Assembly (NCBI RefSeq): GCF_023205095.1
Contig: NZ_CP046242.1
Coordinates: forward strand, 2,841,001 to 2,905,000
Source: Bizionia sp. M204
Lineage (GTDB): Bacteria > Bacteroidota > Bacteroidia > Flavobacteriales > Flavobacteriaceae
DNA length: 64,000 bases
Direction: 5' to 3'
In this document: positions 9,539 to 18,972 of the stretch, piece after piece
Layout: each line of letters starts with the position of its first letter
Numbering within the stretch: position 1 is the first letter of the stretch
Made by a program: the position numbers and the translations under genes
Notes under the pieces: generated by a model
Told to the model about the DNA's origin: nothing
Databases searched by the model: none
What the model saw: the letters and a program-made list of their open reading frames with translations, nothing else

Positions 9539-11407
9539 ATGTTAGAATTAGGCGGAATTATCATTTTAGGAATTTTAGCACAATGGGTAGCGTGGAAATT
9601 AAAAATCCCAGCTATTTTACCTTTAATTTTAATTGGTTTATTAGTTGGGCCAATTGCTGCCGAATTTTTATCCGAAGATGGTACCAAATGGATTGAACCA
9701 CGATGGAATGGTGAAGAAGGTCTATTTCCGGGCGAAAGTTTATTTTACTTTGTATCCCTTGCTATTAGTATTATTCTTTTTGAAGGTGGTTTAACCCTGC
9801 GGATGGGTGAAATTAAAAACGTAGCGCCGGCCATTACAAAATTAATTACCATTGGTTCCATTGTTACATTTTTTGGTGCAGCTGTGGCGGCTCATTATAT
9901 ATTCTATTTAAGTTGGGAGATTTCATTCCTATTTTCAGCGTTAATTATAGTTACAGGACCAACCGTTATTACTCCAATCTTAAGAAATATTCCACTTAAA
10001 AAAGATGTTTCCGCGGTTCTAAAATGGGAAGGTATTTTAATTGATCCTATTGGTGCTCTGGTTGCCGTTTTGGTTTTCGAATTTATTAGTGTGGATGCAG
10101 GTGGTGAGTACACCAAAACAGCATTTATTGAGTTTGGTAAAATTGTATTATTTGGATTTACTTTTGGATTTACTTTTGCACATGCGCTTAATATTATAAT
10201 GAATAAAAAGTGGATACCACATTATTTAATGAATGTTTTCGCGCTAGCTGCTGTTTTAGGCGTTTTTATATTAGCTGATATTTTTGCACATGAATCTGGA
10301 CTATTAGCCGTAGTTGTTATGGGAATGGTTTTAGGTAACTCTAATTCACCATACTTAAAAGAGCTTTTATACTTTAAGGAATCTTTAAGTATCTTGTTAA
10401 TTTCTATATTATTTATTCTATTGGCTGCTAATATTAATTACCAGGAATTGCTGTTAATTTTCAACTGGAATACGGTTCTTCTTTTTGCTATTGTTGTCTT
10501 TGTTTTAAGGCCAATTGGCGTGTTTATTAGTTCGCATGGATCAAATTTAAAACTCAACGAAAAACTTTTTATTAGTTGGGTAGGACCACGCGGTATTGTT
10601 GCCGCAGGTATTGCGTCTTTATTTGGACTAAAATTAGCAAGCGATGGTGTTCCAGGCGCTGAATACATAACACCTTTGGTGTTTATGATTGTTTTAGGGA
10701 CCGTTTTATTAAACGCAACAACCGCAAGAATGTTTGCTCAAATGGTTGGTGTATTTTTAAATAAATCAGAAGGTGTTTTAATAGTTGGTGCTTCTAAAGT
10801 GTCTAGATTGCTTGGGCATTATTTGGAGTCTCGTGGCCGTCATGTTGTGCTTATTGATAGTAATCAAAACAATATTGCAAAGGCTAAAGAATTAGGGCTT
10901 GAAGCAATAAACACCAATATTTATTCTGATAAATTAATGGATAATATTGAACTAAATGCCATGGGATATTTAATGGCGTTAACAGGCAGTTCCGATATTA
11001 ATAAATATGCTATTAATAAATTTAGTAAGCTATATGGAGAAAATGGCTCTTTTAGGCTTTTAACTTCTACAGAAACTCTAGAAACAGATCTTGTACCAGG
11101 TGAAGGTTTATTTTCTCATACCACAGATTATAGCACGTTAGTTTCAGTTACTAATAAATATCCATCTATTTTGGAAATTCCTTTAGAGGGAAGAGAACAT
11201 TATGAGGAATTGTTAAAAATAACCAATGCGGACGAAGAGATTATTCCGTTGTTTTTAAAAGATTTAAATAATCAACTGATAATAATAGGTTCTGAAAACT
11301 TGAAATTAGAAGATATTAAACCGAAATGGGAACTTGTTTACCTTGGGAAACCTATTGATGTTGAGAAATTGAACGGTAAAGCAAAGGTTAATCAAGAAGA
11401 AGGTTAA
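9539..11407 (+). CDS. Cation:proton antiporter (CPA family) with C-terminal TrkA_N domain
   Basis: This 622-residue inner-membrane antiporter has about 12-13 hydrophobic helices over residues 1-410. They include the family regions VTGPTVITPILR, the acidic KWEGILIDPIGA motif expected for ion exchange, and SWVGPRGIVAAG. A Rossmann-type regulatory domain (TrkA_N) follows at about 418-535, starting GVLIVGASKVSRLLGHYL with a GxGxxG-like turn (GASKVS here lacks the second and third glycines, so NAD binding may be weak). It is likely an Na+(K+)/H+ exchanger for pH and salt balance, in keeping with a marine lifestyle. A convergent terminator separates it from lepA. Confidence 0.88.
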   Translation: MLELGGIIILGILAQWVAWKLKIPAILPLILIGLLVGPIAAEFLSEDGTKWIEPRWNGEEGLFPGESLFYFVSLAISIILFEGGLTLRMGEIKNVAPAITKLITIGSIVTFFGAAVAAHYIFYLSWEISFLFSALIIVTGPTVITPILRNIPLKKDVSAVLKWEGILIDPIGALVAVLVFEFISVDAGGEYTKTAFIEFGKIVLFGFTFGFTFAHALNIIMNKKWIPHYLMNVFALAAVLGVFILADIFAHESGLLAVVVMGMVLGNSNSPYLKELLYFKESLSILLISILFILLAANINYQELLLIFNWNTVLLFAIVVFVLRPIGVFISSHGSNLKLNEKLFISWVGPRGIVAAGIASLFGLKLASDGVPGAEYITPLVFMIVLGTVLLNATTARMFAQMVGVFLNKSEGVLIVGASKVSRLLGHYLESRGRHVVLIDSNQNNIAKAKELGLEAINTNIYSDKLMDNIELNAMGYLMALTGSSDINKYAINKFSKLYGENGSFRLLTSTETLETDLVPGEGLFSHTTDYSTLVSVTNKYPSILEIPLEGREHYEELLKITNADEEIIPLFLKDLNNQLIIIGSENLKLEDIKPKWELVYLGKPIDVEKLNGKAKVNQEEG

Positions 11408-11477
11408 AAGTTTTGAATCTTACCAGAATGCTTGCTAAAAGGTGAAGGTAGGACTCCACAAATCTGTATAATTTTCA

Positions 11478-11511
11478 AAAAAAAAGACGCACCTTATGGT
11501 GTGTCTTTTTT
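11478..11511. terminator. Bidirectional terminator between antiporter and lepA
   Basis: The stem AAAAAGACgCACC / GGTGtGTCTTTTT (13 pairs, one G-U) encloses a TTAT loop, with A and T runs on the two sides. It sits between two convergent genes and can serve both strands. Confidence 0.88.
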
Positions 11512-11544
11512 AGTTTCAATATAGTTTTCCTTACTAAAATATGG

Positions 11545-13341
11545 TTAATCGTTCAGTTTTAAAACAGCCATAAACGCTTGTTGTGGAATTTCTACATTAC
11601 CAACTTGTCTCATACGTTTTTTACCTTTCTTTTGCTTTTCTAATAACTTACGTTTTCTAGAAATATCGCCGCCATAACATTTTGCCGTTACATCTTTACG
11701 AAGAGCTTTTACGGTTTCACGCGCAATAATTTTGGCTCCAATAGCGGCTTGTATTGGAATATCAAATTGCTGACGAGGAATTAATTCTTTCAACTTTTCA
11801 CACATTTTCTTTCCAATATGGTGTGCATTATCCGCATGGATTAAGGCAGAGAGCGCATCAACTGGTTGGGCATTTAATAACACATCTAGTCGTACTAATT
11901 TGGAAACTTTCATACCAATTGGCGAATAATCAAAAGAGGCATATCCTTTAGAAACTGTTTTTAAACGATCGTAGAAATCGAAAACAATTTCGGCTAAAGG
12001 CATTTCAAACGTTAATTCAACACGTTCTGGCGTTAAATATGTTTGGTTAATAATCATTCCACGTTTCTCAATACACAAACTCATAACGTTACCTACAAAA
12101 TCTGCTTTGGTAATAATGGTTGCTTTTATAAAAGGCTCTTCAACACGGTTTACAGTTGTTGGTTCTGGTAAATCACTAGGATTATTAACCACAAAAGGCA
12201 CATTGGGCTCTTTATTAGTAAATGCGTTGTACGAAACGTTAGGAACCGTTGTAATAACCGTCATGTCAAACTCACGCTCTAAACGTTCTTGGATAATTTC
12301 CATGTGTAACATGCCTAAAAATCCACAACGGAAACCAAAACCTAAGGCTGCTGAACTTTCTGGTTGAAATACCAAAGAGGCATCATTAAGCTGCAGTTTT
12401 TCCATGGAATTTCTTAACTCTTCATAATCTTCCGTATCAACAGGATAAATACCTGCAAAAACCATTGGTTTTACATCTTCAAACCCTTCAACAATATTGG
12501 TTGTAGGATTGGCAAAATCTGTAATAGTATCACCAACTTTTACTTCTTTGGCGGTTTTTATTCCGGTAATTAAATAACCAACATCTCCAGCTTTAACACT
12601 TTGTTTTGGAACTTGATTTAATTTTAAAGTACCCACTTCATCCGCAAAATATTCTTTTCCTGTTGCAACAAATTTAATTTTTTGACCCTTTTTAATTTCA
12701 CCATTAAATACTCTAAAATAGGTTTCAATTCCTCTAAATGTGTTGTATACGGAATCGAAAATCAAAGCTTGTAGTGGTGCATTAACATCGCCTTTTGGCG
12801 CTGGAACACGTTTTATAATAGCTTCTAAAATATTTTCAATACCAAAACCTGTTTTTCCGCTGGCATGAATTACGTCACTAGGATCGCAACCAAGAAGGTC
12901 AACAATATCGTCAGTTACTTCTTCCGGATTGGCACTTGGTAAATCTACTTTATTCAATACGGGAATAATCTCTAAATCATTCTCTAAAGCTAAATATAAA
13001 TTAGAAATGGTTTGTGCTTGAATACTTTGTGCAGCATCAACAATTAACAAGGCACCTTCACAGGCCGCAATAGAACGTGAAACTTCATATGAGAAATCTA
13101 CGTGTCCTGGTGTATCAATAAGATTCAAGACGTATTTTTCTCCTTCATATTCATAATCCATTTGTATGGCGTGCGACTTGATGGTAATACCACGTTCGCG
13201 TTCTAAATCCATACTATCTAAAAGTTGTGCTTGTTGTTCGCGTGCTGTTACGGAACCAGTAGCATCCAATAAACGATCTGCTAAGGTGCTTTTTCCGTGA
13301 TCAATATGTGCAATAATGCAAAAATTTCTAATGTTCTTCAT
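11545..13341 (-). CDS. lepA: Elongation factor 4 (LepA) GTPase
   Basis: This ribosome-associated GTPase of 598 residues is the usual length for LepA. The G motifs are intact: G1 AHIDHGKST (11-19), G3 DTPGH (76-80) and G4 NKVD (130-133). The unique LepA C-terminal domain is present ([20 protein letters not shown] at about 555-574), which separates it from EF-G and from BipA. It acts in the cytosol on elongating ribosomes (translocation or initiation quality). The gene is single, with a terminator 34 bases beyond the stop and a divergent receptor gene upstream. Confidence 0.98.
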   Translation of the reverse strand: MKNIRNFCIIAHIDHGKSTLADRLLDATGSVTAREQQAQLLDSMDLERERGITIKSHAIQMDYEYEGEKYVLNLIDTPGHVDFSYEVSRSIAACEGALLIVDAAQSIQAQTISNLYLALENDLEIIPVLNKVDLPSANPEEVTDDIVDLLGCDPSDVIHASGKTGFGIENILEAIIKRVPAPKGDVNAPLQALIFDSVYNTFRGIETYFRVFNGEIKKGQKIKFVATGKEYFADEVGTLKLNQVPKQSVKAGDVGYLITGIKTAKEVKVGDTITDFANPTTNIVEGFEDVKPMVFAGIYPVDTEDYEELRNSMEKLQLNDASLVFQPESSAALGFGFRCGFLGMLHMEIIQERLEREFDMTVITTVPNVSYNAFTNKEPNVPFVVNNPSDLPEPTTVNRVEEPFIKATIITKADFVGNVMSLCIEKRGMIINQTYLTPERVELTFEMPLAEIVFDFYDRLKTVSKGYASFDYSPIGMKVSKLVRLDVLLNAQPVDALSALIHADNAHHIGKKMCEKLKELIPRQQFDIPIQAAIGAKIIARETVKALRKDVTAKCYGGDISRKRKLLEKQKKGKKRMRQVGNVEIPQQAFMAVLKLND

Positions 13342-13430
13342 AACCTGTTATCTAGCATGGTAACTAATTGGCAAATATAATTGTTTTATTATGCATTAAA
13401 TATATATAACAAATAATCTTAATATATTAT

Positions 13431-13447
13431 TTACGGGAAAACCGTAA
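13431..13447. promoter_or_regulatory. Palindromic element TTACGGgaaaaCCGTAA upstream of receptor gene
   Basis: A 6-base inverted repeat with a 5-base spacer lies 44 bases before the start codon at 13492. The identical 17 bases, plus six more shared bases downstream (YTCCAA), occur again at 40775-40791 upstream of the T9SS/RHS island. Position and symmetry suggest a transcription factor operator, probably shared. Confidence 0.55.
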
Positions 13448-13491
13448 TTCCAAGTGGAAAAGTCTTTTTATATTGCGATTCCAAAATATTT

Positions 13492-15912
13492 ATGATGAAT
13501 AATAAGTTATTTTTCACACTCATTATCTTTACTTTATATAGTTCTTTTTCTGCTTTTTCGCAAAATTTTTCAGTTTCGGGAAAATTAATCGATCTGCAAA
13601 AACAGCCAATAGCTTATGCTAATATTTTGTTGCTTTCTAGTCAGGATTCTACCGCAGTAAAAGGCACGACGACTTTAGATGACGGTTCATTTATTATAGA
13701 AAATGTGTCAACCGAAAACTATACTCTTAAAATAAGTTTTGTGGGTTTTAAGGACGTTTTACTACCAATTCAAGTCATAAATACGGATTTAGTTATTCAA
13801 AATATTACCTTGGAAGAAGCTGCTGAAGCTCTTAATGAAGTTTCTATTTTGGCCAAAAAACCAACGCTAAAAAAAGAAGTAGATCGTTTGGTTTTTAGTG
13901 TTGCCAATACCGCTTTAAGTGAAGGTAATATGAAAGACGTTTTAAAAAGTACGCCTAGCGTTTTAATTCTAGATAATAGCTTAACCGTCAGAAATGCGAA
14001 ACCTACTGTTTATATTAACGATCGAAAAATACACTTAACAGATGCTGAATTATTACAGTTATTAGAAGGTACACCAGCAAATTCTATTAAATCCATTGAA
14101 GTTATTACCAATCCATCAGCAAAATATGATGCCGAATCGGGTGTGGTTTTAAATATTGTTATGACTAAAAGTTTAGCAACGGGTTATAATGGAACTGCCT
14201 TTGCAAACTATACTCAAGGTACTTATGCGAGATACAATGCTGGAATTTCTAATTTTTATAAAACCGATAAAATAAACGTCTTTGCAAGCTATAGTTATAC
14301 GGATTCTAAAATTGCACGTGTAAGTAATGAGCGCGTTAATTTTAGAGATAATACAGGTGTTTACCAGCGCTGGTATTCCGATGTGGACCGAACAACATGG
14401 TCTCAAACACACACTGTAAATACGAATTTCGATTATTTTATAAACGAAAAAAATACCATAAGCTTTTCTGCTAATTTACTGTATTTACCAGAATTTGAAT
14501 ACATCACGAAAGGACATACAGATGTGTTGGATCCCGCTTATAATCGTCTTTATAATTTTGACACTGAAAATGATTCCGATGATGATAAGTATAACTTCGG
14601 ATTCGATTTAGATTATGATTTGGAGTTTGATAATGGTAGTAGTTTATCCTTAAATACACATTTTACAGCCTATGATTACCATCGTGATCAACGTGTTCAA
14701 AGTCTCTATAAAGAAGTAAATAACAATTTTGATTATCGGAATTTATTTAACACCACATCCGATCAGAATACCTTGATAAATACCGTTCAAGCGGATTATA
14801 GTTTACCAATAAATGAAACAACATCATTTGATGTTGGTGCCAAAGCATCTTTTGTAAATACGGATAGCCAATTAAACCAATTAAACCTTCAAGGCTCTAG
14901 TTTTGTTTCTGATGTTACCAATACTAATGCGTTTGAATACAATGAAAGCGTACTAGCAGCCTATGCTAGTTTTGATAAAAGCTGGGACAAGTTGAGTCTA
15001 AGTTTTGGTTTACGTGTGGAACAAACAGATACCGAAGGAAAATCTATTGTGACTAATAGCACGATGTCTCAAGATTATTTTGAATGGTTTCCAACCGCCA
15101 ATATTAGCTACCAAGCTTCTGAAAAAATAAGTGTGTACTCCAATTACAACCGTAGTATTTCAAGGCCAGATTTTCAATCTTTAAATCCGTTTAAGTTTTT
15201 TCTAAACGACAATACCATAGTCACTGGAAATCCTAATTTACAACCAGCCATTACCGATCATTTTGTAATAGGCGCTTCTTTAAACGACAGTTTTTTTGTA
15301 GAAGCCTATTATAAAGATATTGATGCAAATTCCATGGAATTACCACTTCAAGATAACGTAAATAACTTATTGATTTATACACCTACCAACTTGGCAGGAA
15401 CCAGAGAATATGGTTTTGATTTTGTAGGTATTTTTGATATTACAGATCGTTGGAACGTGTATGCTGTAACCTCATTTTATAATATGCGGGAAGAAATAAC
15501 TATTAATAACGAAGCGCTAGAAATGGATAGATGGTCCAACTATTCCGTGTTGAGTAACTCCTTAACATTTTTAGAAGACAACAGTCTGTCTGCTAATTTT
15601 TCGTTGGTTTATGTTAGTAAAAACCAACAAGGATTCCAGACTATAGAATCTCTGCTGTTTTCAGATTTAGTCATTAAAAAAACCATTTTAAATAATAGAG
15701 GTTCTTTGGCATTAACGTTTTCTGATTTATTTAATACGCAAAACTACACCATTACAAGTCGCTATTTAAATCAAGATAATTCACGAAACTTAAATCAAGA
15801 CAATAGGTATGTAAAATTAGGGTTTACTTACAAATTTGGTAATACGGGATTAAGTACCAACCAACGGACTAAAGAACGCGAAGAACGTGATAGGTTGGAG
15901 AAAGGTGAGTAA
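13492..15912 (+). CDS. Outer membrane beta-barrel protein with CarboxypepD_reg-like domain (TonB-dependent receptor-like)
   Basis: This 806-residue outer membrane protein starts with a signal peptide (MMNNKLFFTLIIFTLYSSFSAFSQ). It continues with a carboxypeptidase regulatory-like beta-sandwich (about 27-112: VSGKLIDLQKQPIAYANILL). A plug-like segment follows (about 130-230, with VYINDRKIHLTDAEL and NPSAKYDAESGVVLNIVM). The rest is a long beta-barrel of alternating aromatic strands (about 235-790). This order fits the OMP_b-brl_3 group of TonB-linked receptors. The tail is short and charged (RTKEREERDRLEKGE). No SusD partner is adjacent, so it is not a glycan SusCD pair, and the ligand is unknown. 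The gene is divergent from lepA and has the palindrome at 13431-13447 in its leader. Confidence 0.85.
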   Translation: MMNNKLFFTLIIFTLYSSFSAFSQNFSVSGKLIDLQKQPIAYANILLLSSQDSTAVKGTTTLDDGSFIIENVSTENYTLKISFVGFKDVLLPIQVINTDLVIQNITLEEAAEALNEVSILAKKPTLKKEVDRLVFSVANTALSEGNMKDVLKSTPSVLILDNSLTVRNAKPTVYINDRKIHLTDAELLQLLEGTPANSIKSIEVITNPSAKYDAESGVVLNIVMTKSLATGYNGTAFANYTQGTYARYNAGISNFYKTDKINVFASYSYTDSKIARVSNERVNFRDNTGVYQRWYSDVDRTTWSQTHTVNTNFDYFINEKNTISFSANLLYLPEFEYITKGHTDVLDPAYNRLYNFDTENDSDDDKYNFGFDLDYDLEFDNGSSLSLNTHFTAYDYHRDQRVQSLYKEVNNNFDYRNLFNTTSDQNTLINTVQADYSLPINETTSFDVGAKASFVNTDSQLNQLNLQGSSFVSDVTNTNAFEYNESVLAAYASFDKSWDKLSLSFGLRVEQTDTEGKSIVTNSTMSQDYFEWFPTANISYQASEKISVYSNYNRSISRPDFQSLNPFKFFLNDNTIVTGNPNLQPAITDHFVIGASLNDSFFVEAYYKDIDANSMELPLQDNVNNLLIYTPTNLAGTREYGFDFVGIFDITDRWNVYAVTSFYNMREEITINNEALEMDRWSNYSVLSNSLTFLEDNSLSANFSLVYVSKNQQGFQTIESLLFSDLVIKKTILNNRGSLALTFSDLFNTQNYTITSRYLNQDNSRNLNQDNRYVKLGFTYKFGNTGLSTNQRTKEREERDRLEKGE

Positions 15913-15934
15913 GTTAATTCTATTCCCAATAGAT

Positions 15935-16170
15935 AATCCTTCTAGTCTTGCCATTCTGCAATATGGTATCGAAATAAAACTATTTCAGAACAGCAATCCT
16001 TCTAGCCTTGCCATTCTGCAACAAACAAATTCGTATCATCCTAGGTGTATTTCAGAATCGAAATCCTGTTAGTCTTGCCATTCTGCAATAAACAAATTCG
16101 TATCATCCTAGGTGTATTTCAGAATCGCAATCCTTCTAGTCTTGCCATTCCGCAATAAACAAGTTGGTAT
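15935..16170. repeat. Tandem degenerate copies of the 3' end of the adjacent PD40 gene (60-67 bp period)
   Basis: The block CTTGCCATTCtGCAA recurs four times, ending near 15960, 16020, 16087 and 16154. The last is the genuine 3' end of the leftward PD40 gene. Spacings are 60, 67 and 67 bases. Two spacer copies also carry ATAAACAAATTCGTATCATC-like sequence, and read on the minus strand they re-encode DTNLFIAEWQD plus a stop codon. The array therefore looks like repeated duplication of the gene's terminal codons and downstream flank into the intergenic space before the convergent receptor gene. Confidence 0.8.
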
Positions 16171-17242
16171 CGCGTCCACTTCCATTATTTCTATTAGAGG
16201 AGAAAATAAGTTTCTTCCCATCATTAGAAAAAACAGGAAAGGCATCAAAGGTTTCACTATGTGTTACACGTTCTAAATTCTTCCCATCAATATCAATTAA
16301 ATACAAGTTAAACGGAAAACCACGAGGAGATTCAAAGTTAGACGAAAACAAAATTTTCTCACCACTTGGATGAAAAAACGGACTCCAATTAGCATTTCCT
16401 AAATCGGTTAGTTGGCGTAAATCGCTACCATCTGCATTACAGATATATAATTCCATTTCGGTTGGTTGTACCAAACCTTCGGCTAATAAATCTTTGTATT
16501 CTTTGATTTCTTCATCCGTTTTTGGTCTAGAGGAACGGAAAATAAGTTTAGTGCCATCTGGAGAGAAAAAGGCACCGCCATCATAACCCAATTCAAACGT
16601 AATTTGCTTCACATCACTTCCATCAATATTCATGGTGTATAATTCTAAATCACCACTTCTGTCAGATGTAAACACAATTTTATCACCTTTTGGCGAAACC
16701 GTAGGTTCGGCATCATAGCCTTTTTCATTGGTTAATTGTGCGGTTATATTACCTTCTAAATCGGCTAAAAAAATATCATAAGTATCATAAATTGGCCAAA
16801 TATACTTGCCGTTTTTACGTAATGGTGTATCTGGACAATCATCGGCACCTAAATGTGTGGATGCGTAAATAATATGCTTGTTATCTGGTAAAAAATACGC
16901 ACATGTTGTACGCCCTTTTCCCGTGCTTACCATAGGTGGTATGTTATCCTTAAAAGTTTCATCCACGTTCATTAAAAACATCTGATCGCATTTTACATCC
17001 CAAGCTGTATTATTGGATTGAAATACCAATTGCTTATCATCAAAACTCCAATAGGCTTCGGCATTATCGCCACCAAAAGTTATTTGTTTTAAACTTTTAA
17101 AATGGGTTTCTTCAGGATATATTAAGGTGTCAGCCCATTTCGTTGCACCAGATTCGGCATCAGGATTTTCACCCTTATCGGATTTGCAAGAAACAGTTAA
17201 TACAATGGTTAATAAGCAGAAATAGAAAAATGGTTTCATCAT
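16136..17242 (-). CDS. PD40/TolB-like beta-propeller lipoprotein
   Basis: This 368-residue protein has a lipoprotein signal (MMKPFFYFCLLTIVLTVSCKS, likely lipid on Cys19). The rest is WD40-like PD40 repeats typical of TolB and DPP-type propellers, each with the pattern FSPDGTKLIFRSSR, FTSDRSGDLELYTMNIDGS or FSNDGKKLIFSSNR. At least five blades can be counted (about residues 55-360). The product is probably a surface or periplasmic propeller that mediates protein contacts, with no enzymatic domain. The C-terminal coding sequence is copied in tandem just downstream (15935-16170). The gene is divergent from the M28 peptidase gene at 17302. Confidence 0.82.
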   Translation of the reverse strand: MMKPFFYFCLLTIVLTVSCKSDKGENPDAESGATKWADTLIYPEETHFKSLKQITFGGDNAEAYWSFDDKQLVFQSNNTAWDVKCDQMFLMNVDETFKDNIPPMVSTGKGRTTCAYFLPDNKHIIYASTHLGADDCPDTPLRKNGKYIWPIYDTYDIFLADLEGNITAQLTNEKGYDAEPTVSPKGDKIVFTSDRSGDLELYTMNIDGSDVKQITFELGYDGGAFFSPDGTKLIFRSSRPKTDEEIKEYKDLLAEGLVQPTEMELYICNADGSDLRQLTDLGNANWSPFFHPSGEKILFSSNFESPRGFPFNLYLIDIDGKNLERVTHSETFDAFPVFSNDGKKLIFSSNRNNGSGRDTNLFIAEWQD

Positions 17243-17301
17243 GTGTTCTTATAAAAAAGTGGCAATTATTACGTAATTTCGCCAAAAATAACATTATTAA
17301 T

Positions 17302-18525
17302 ATGAAGAAAATAGCGTTACTCGTTCTTTTTATATCGTTACTAGGTTGTAAAAAGCACTATACTCCTGAAAATAAAATCAAAGAAGACGTCACTTTTTTA
17401 GCCGATGATAAATTAGAAGGTCGCGAAACGGGCACCAAAGGTGAACAGGAAGCGGCTGCATATATTGTGAAGCGTTTTGAAGAAATGGGTATTACTGGAA
17501 AAGGAACCAATAATTATTATCAGACCTTTACCTTCAAGCCAAAGAATGATCCACACGGTGAAGTTTCTTACACGGAAAACAGCCAAGACAGTACCATTAC
17601 CGGAACCAACGTTTTAGGCTATATTGATAATCAAGCCGAAAACACCATCATTATTGGTGCGCACTATGATCATTTAGGTTATGGCGCTCAAGGTTCACTA
17701 CATAAAGGTGAAAGAGCCATTCATAATGGTGCTGATGATAATGCCAGTGGTGTGGCTGTTATGTTGGATTTGGCAGGGAAATTAAAAGGTGTTAATAAAG
17801 CAAATAACTATTTGTTTATGGCGTTTTCAGGTGAAGAAATGGGCTTATTAGGTTCTAATTATTTCGCCAAAAACCCGACAATAGATAGTAAAGCAGTGAG
17901 CTATATGATTAATATGGATATGGTTGGTCGTTTAAAGCCAGATAGCACATTAGCGGTTTATGGGACAGGAACGTCACCTATTTTCAAGCAAGTTTTAAGT
18001 TCACATAATGATAAGTTTAAATTAATTGAAAATGAATCTGGTGTTGGCCCAAGCGATCATACCTCGTTTTATTTAATTGATATTCCCGTTTTACATTTTT
18101 TCACAGGTCAGCACGAAGATTATCACAAACCTGGCGATGATTCTGAAAAGTTGAATTACGAAGGCATGGAGACCATTTCCAATTATATCTTTGATGTAAT
18201 TACCGATTTAAACGACAATGGTAAATTAGCGTTTAGAAAAACCAAAAATGAAAGCGAAGAAACACCACGATTTAAAGTCGGTTTAGGTGTTGTTCCAGAT
18301 TATTTATATGATGGTGAAGGCATGCGTATTGATGGTGTAAGCGAAGATAAACCAGCGCAAAAAGCCGGTTTACAAAAAGGGGATGTGGTCATTAAATTAG
18401 GCGATAGTACGGTAACAAACATGATGAGTTATATGCGTGCTTTATCAGTTTTTGATTCTGGCGATAGCACAAAAGTAACCGTAAAAAGAGATGGAAAACC
18501 ATTAGAAGTGAATTTAAACTTTTAA
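17302..18525 (+). CDS. M28 family metallopeptidase with C-terminal PDZ domain (lipoprotein)
   Basis: I place the start at the ATG at 17302, because the product then begins MKKIALLVLFISLLGCKK, a clean lipoprotein signal with Cys16. An upstream ATG at 17143 would add 53 residues lying antisense within the divergent gene. The 407-residue protein has the M28 zinc aminopeptidase ligands: H121-Y-D123 (GAHYDHLGYG), D145/D146 (GADDNASG), the catalytic E178/E179 (SGEEMGLLGS), D219-region NMDMVGR and a final His in HFFTGQHEDYH. Residues about 325-405 form a PDZ domain (GMRIDGVSEDKPAQKAGLQKGDVVIKLG). It is probably a periplasmic or surface aminopeptidase that helps complete peptide digestion. Confidence 0.92.
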   Translation: MKKIALLVLFISLLGCKKHYTPENKIKEDVTFLADDKLEGRETGTKGEQEAAAYIVKRFEEMGITGKGTNNYYQTFTFKPKNDPHGEVSYTENSQDSTITGTNVLGYIDNQAENTIIIGAHYDHLGYGAQGSLHKGERAIHNGADDNASGVAVMLDLAGKLKGVNKANNYLFMAFSGEEMGLLGSNYFAKNPTIDSKAVSYMINMDMVGRLKPDSTLAVYGTGTSPIFKQVLSSHNDKFKLIENESGVGPSDHTSFYLIDIPVLHFFTGQHEDYHKPGDDSEKLNYEGMETISNYIFDVITDLNDNGKLAFRKTKNESEETPRFKVGLGVVPDYLYDGEGMRIDGVSEDKPAQKAGLQKGDVVIKLGDSTVTNMMSYMRALSVFDSGDSTKVTVKRDGKPLEVNLNF

Positions 18526-18533
18526 GCTACTAG

Positions 18534-18950
18534 ATGCAATTCAACAAACAGGAATTTATAGCAAAAATACACCTACTTATATCCGTGTCTATTGTTGTTC
18601 CTGTATCCATTATTTATGGATTTAACCCAGAATTGCAGTTTGATATTCATTTAAACACCATTGACGAGCATAATTTTTTTAAAGCCATTATGGGACTTTA
18701 TTTAGGGTTTTCGGCCTTGTGGATTTTAGGCGTTTTTAAATCGGAGTATTTAAAAATAGCACTTGTTTCCAATTGTATTTTTATGTTGGGTTTAGGCTTT
18801 GGTCGTTTAATGAGTTATTTTTTAGATGGTATGCCAACATTTGGCTATCAATTTGGAACCATTGCCGAATTATTCCTCGGATGTTATGGCTTATGGGTTT
18901 TGAGAAATCATAACTGCAACAATTATATTGATAATTATAAAAAGGCGTAA
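18534..18950 (+). CDS. DUF4345-type small integral membrane protein
   Basis: This 138-residue protein has four hydrophobic helices (about 12-30, 47-67, 73-93 and 100-122) and the family-like segments FFKAIMGLYLGFSALW and GFGRLMSYFLDGMPT. These match DUF4345, an uncharacterised family. It starts 8 bases after the M28 peptidase stop and lies 22 bases before dusB, so a three-gene transcript is plausible. No function can be assigned. Confidence 0.75.
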   Translation: MQFNKQEFIAKIHLLISVSIVVPVSIIYGFNPELQFDIHLNTIDEHNFFKAIMGLYLGFSALWILGVFKSEYLKIALVSNCIFMLGLGFGRLMSYFLDGMPTFGYQFGTIAELFLGCYGLWVLRNHNCNNYIDNYKKA

Positions 18951-18972
18951 TTTTGCCTAAAATTATAAACAC

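Noticed and set aside
15887-16072. Rightward frame over the repeat block
   Set aside because: Its residues come from the repeated 3' ends of the opposite-strand gene; the repeated FQNSNPSSLAILQ text is a by-product.
17143-17301. N-terminal extension of the M28 peptidase frame
   Set aside because: The extra 53 codons lie antisense in the divergent PD40 gene and would precede a proper lipoprotein signal at 17302.
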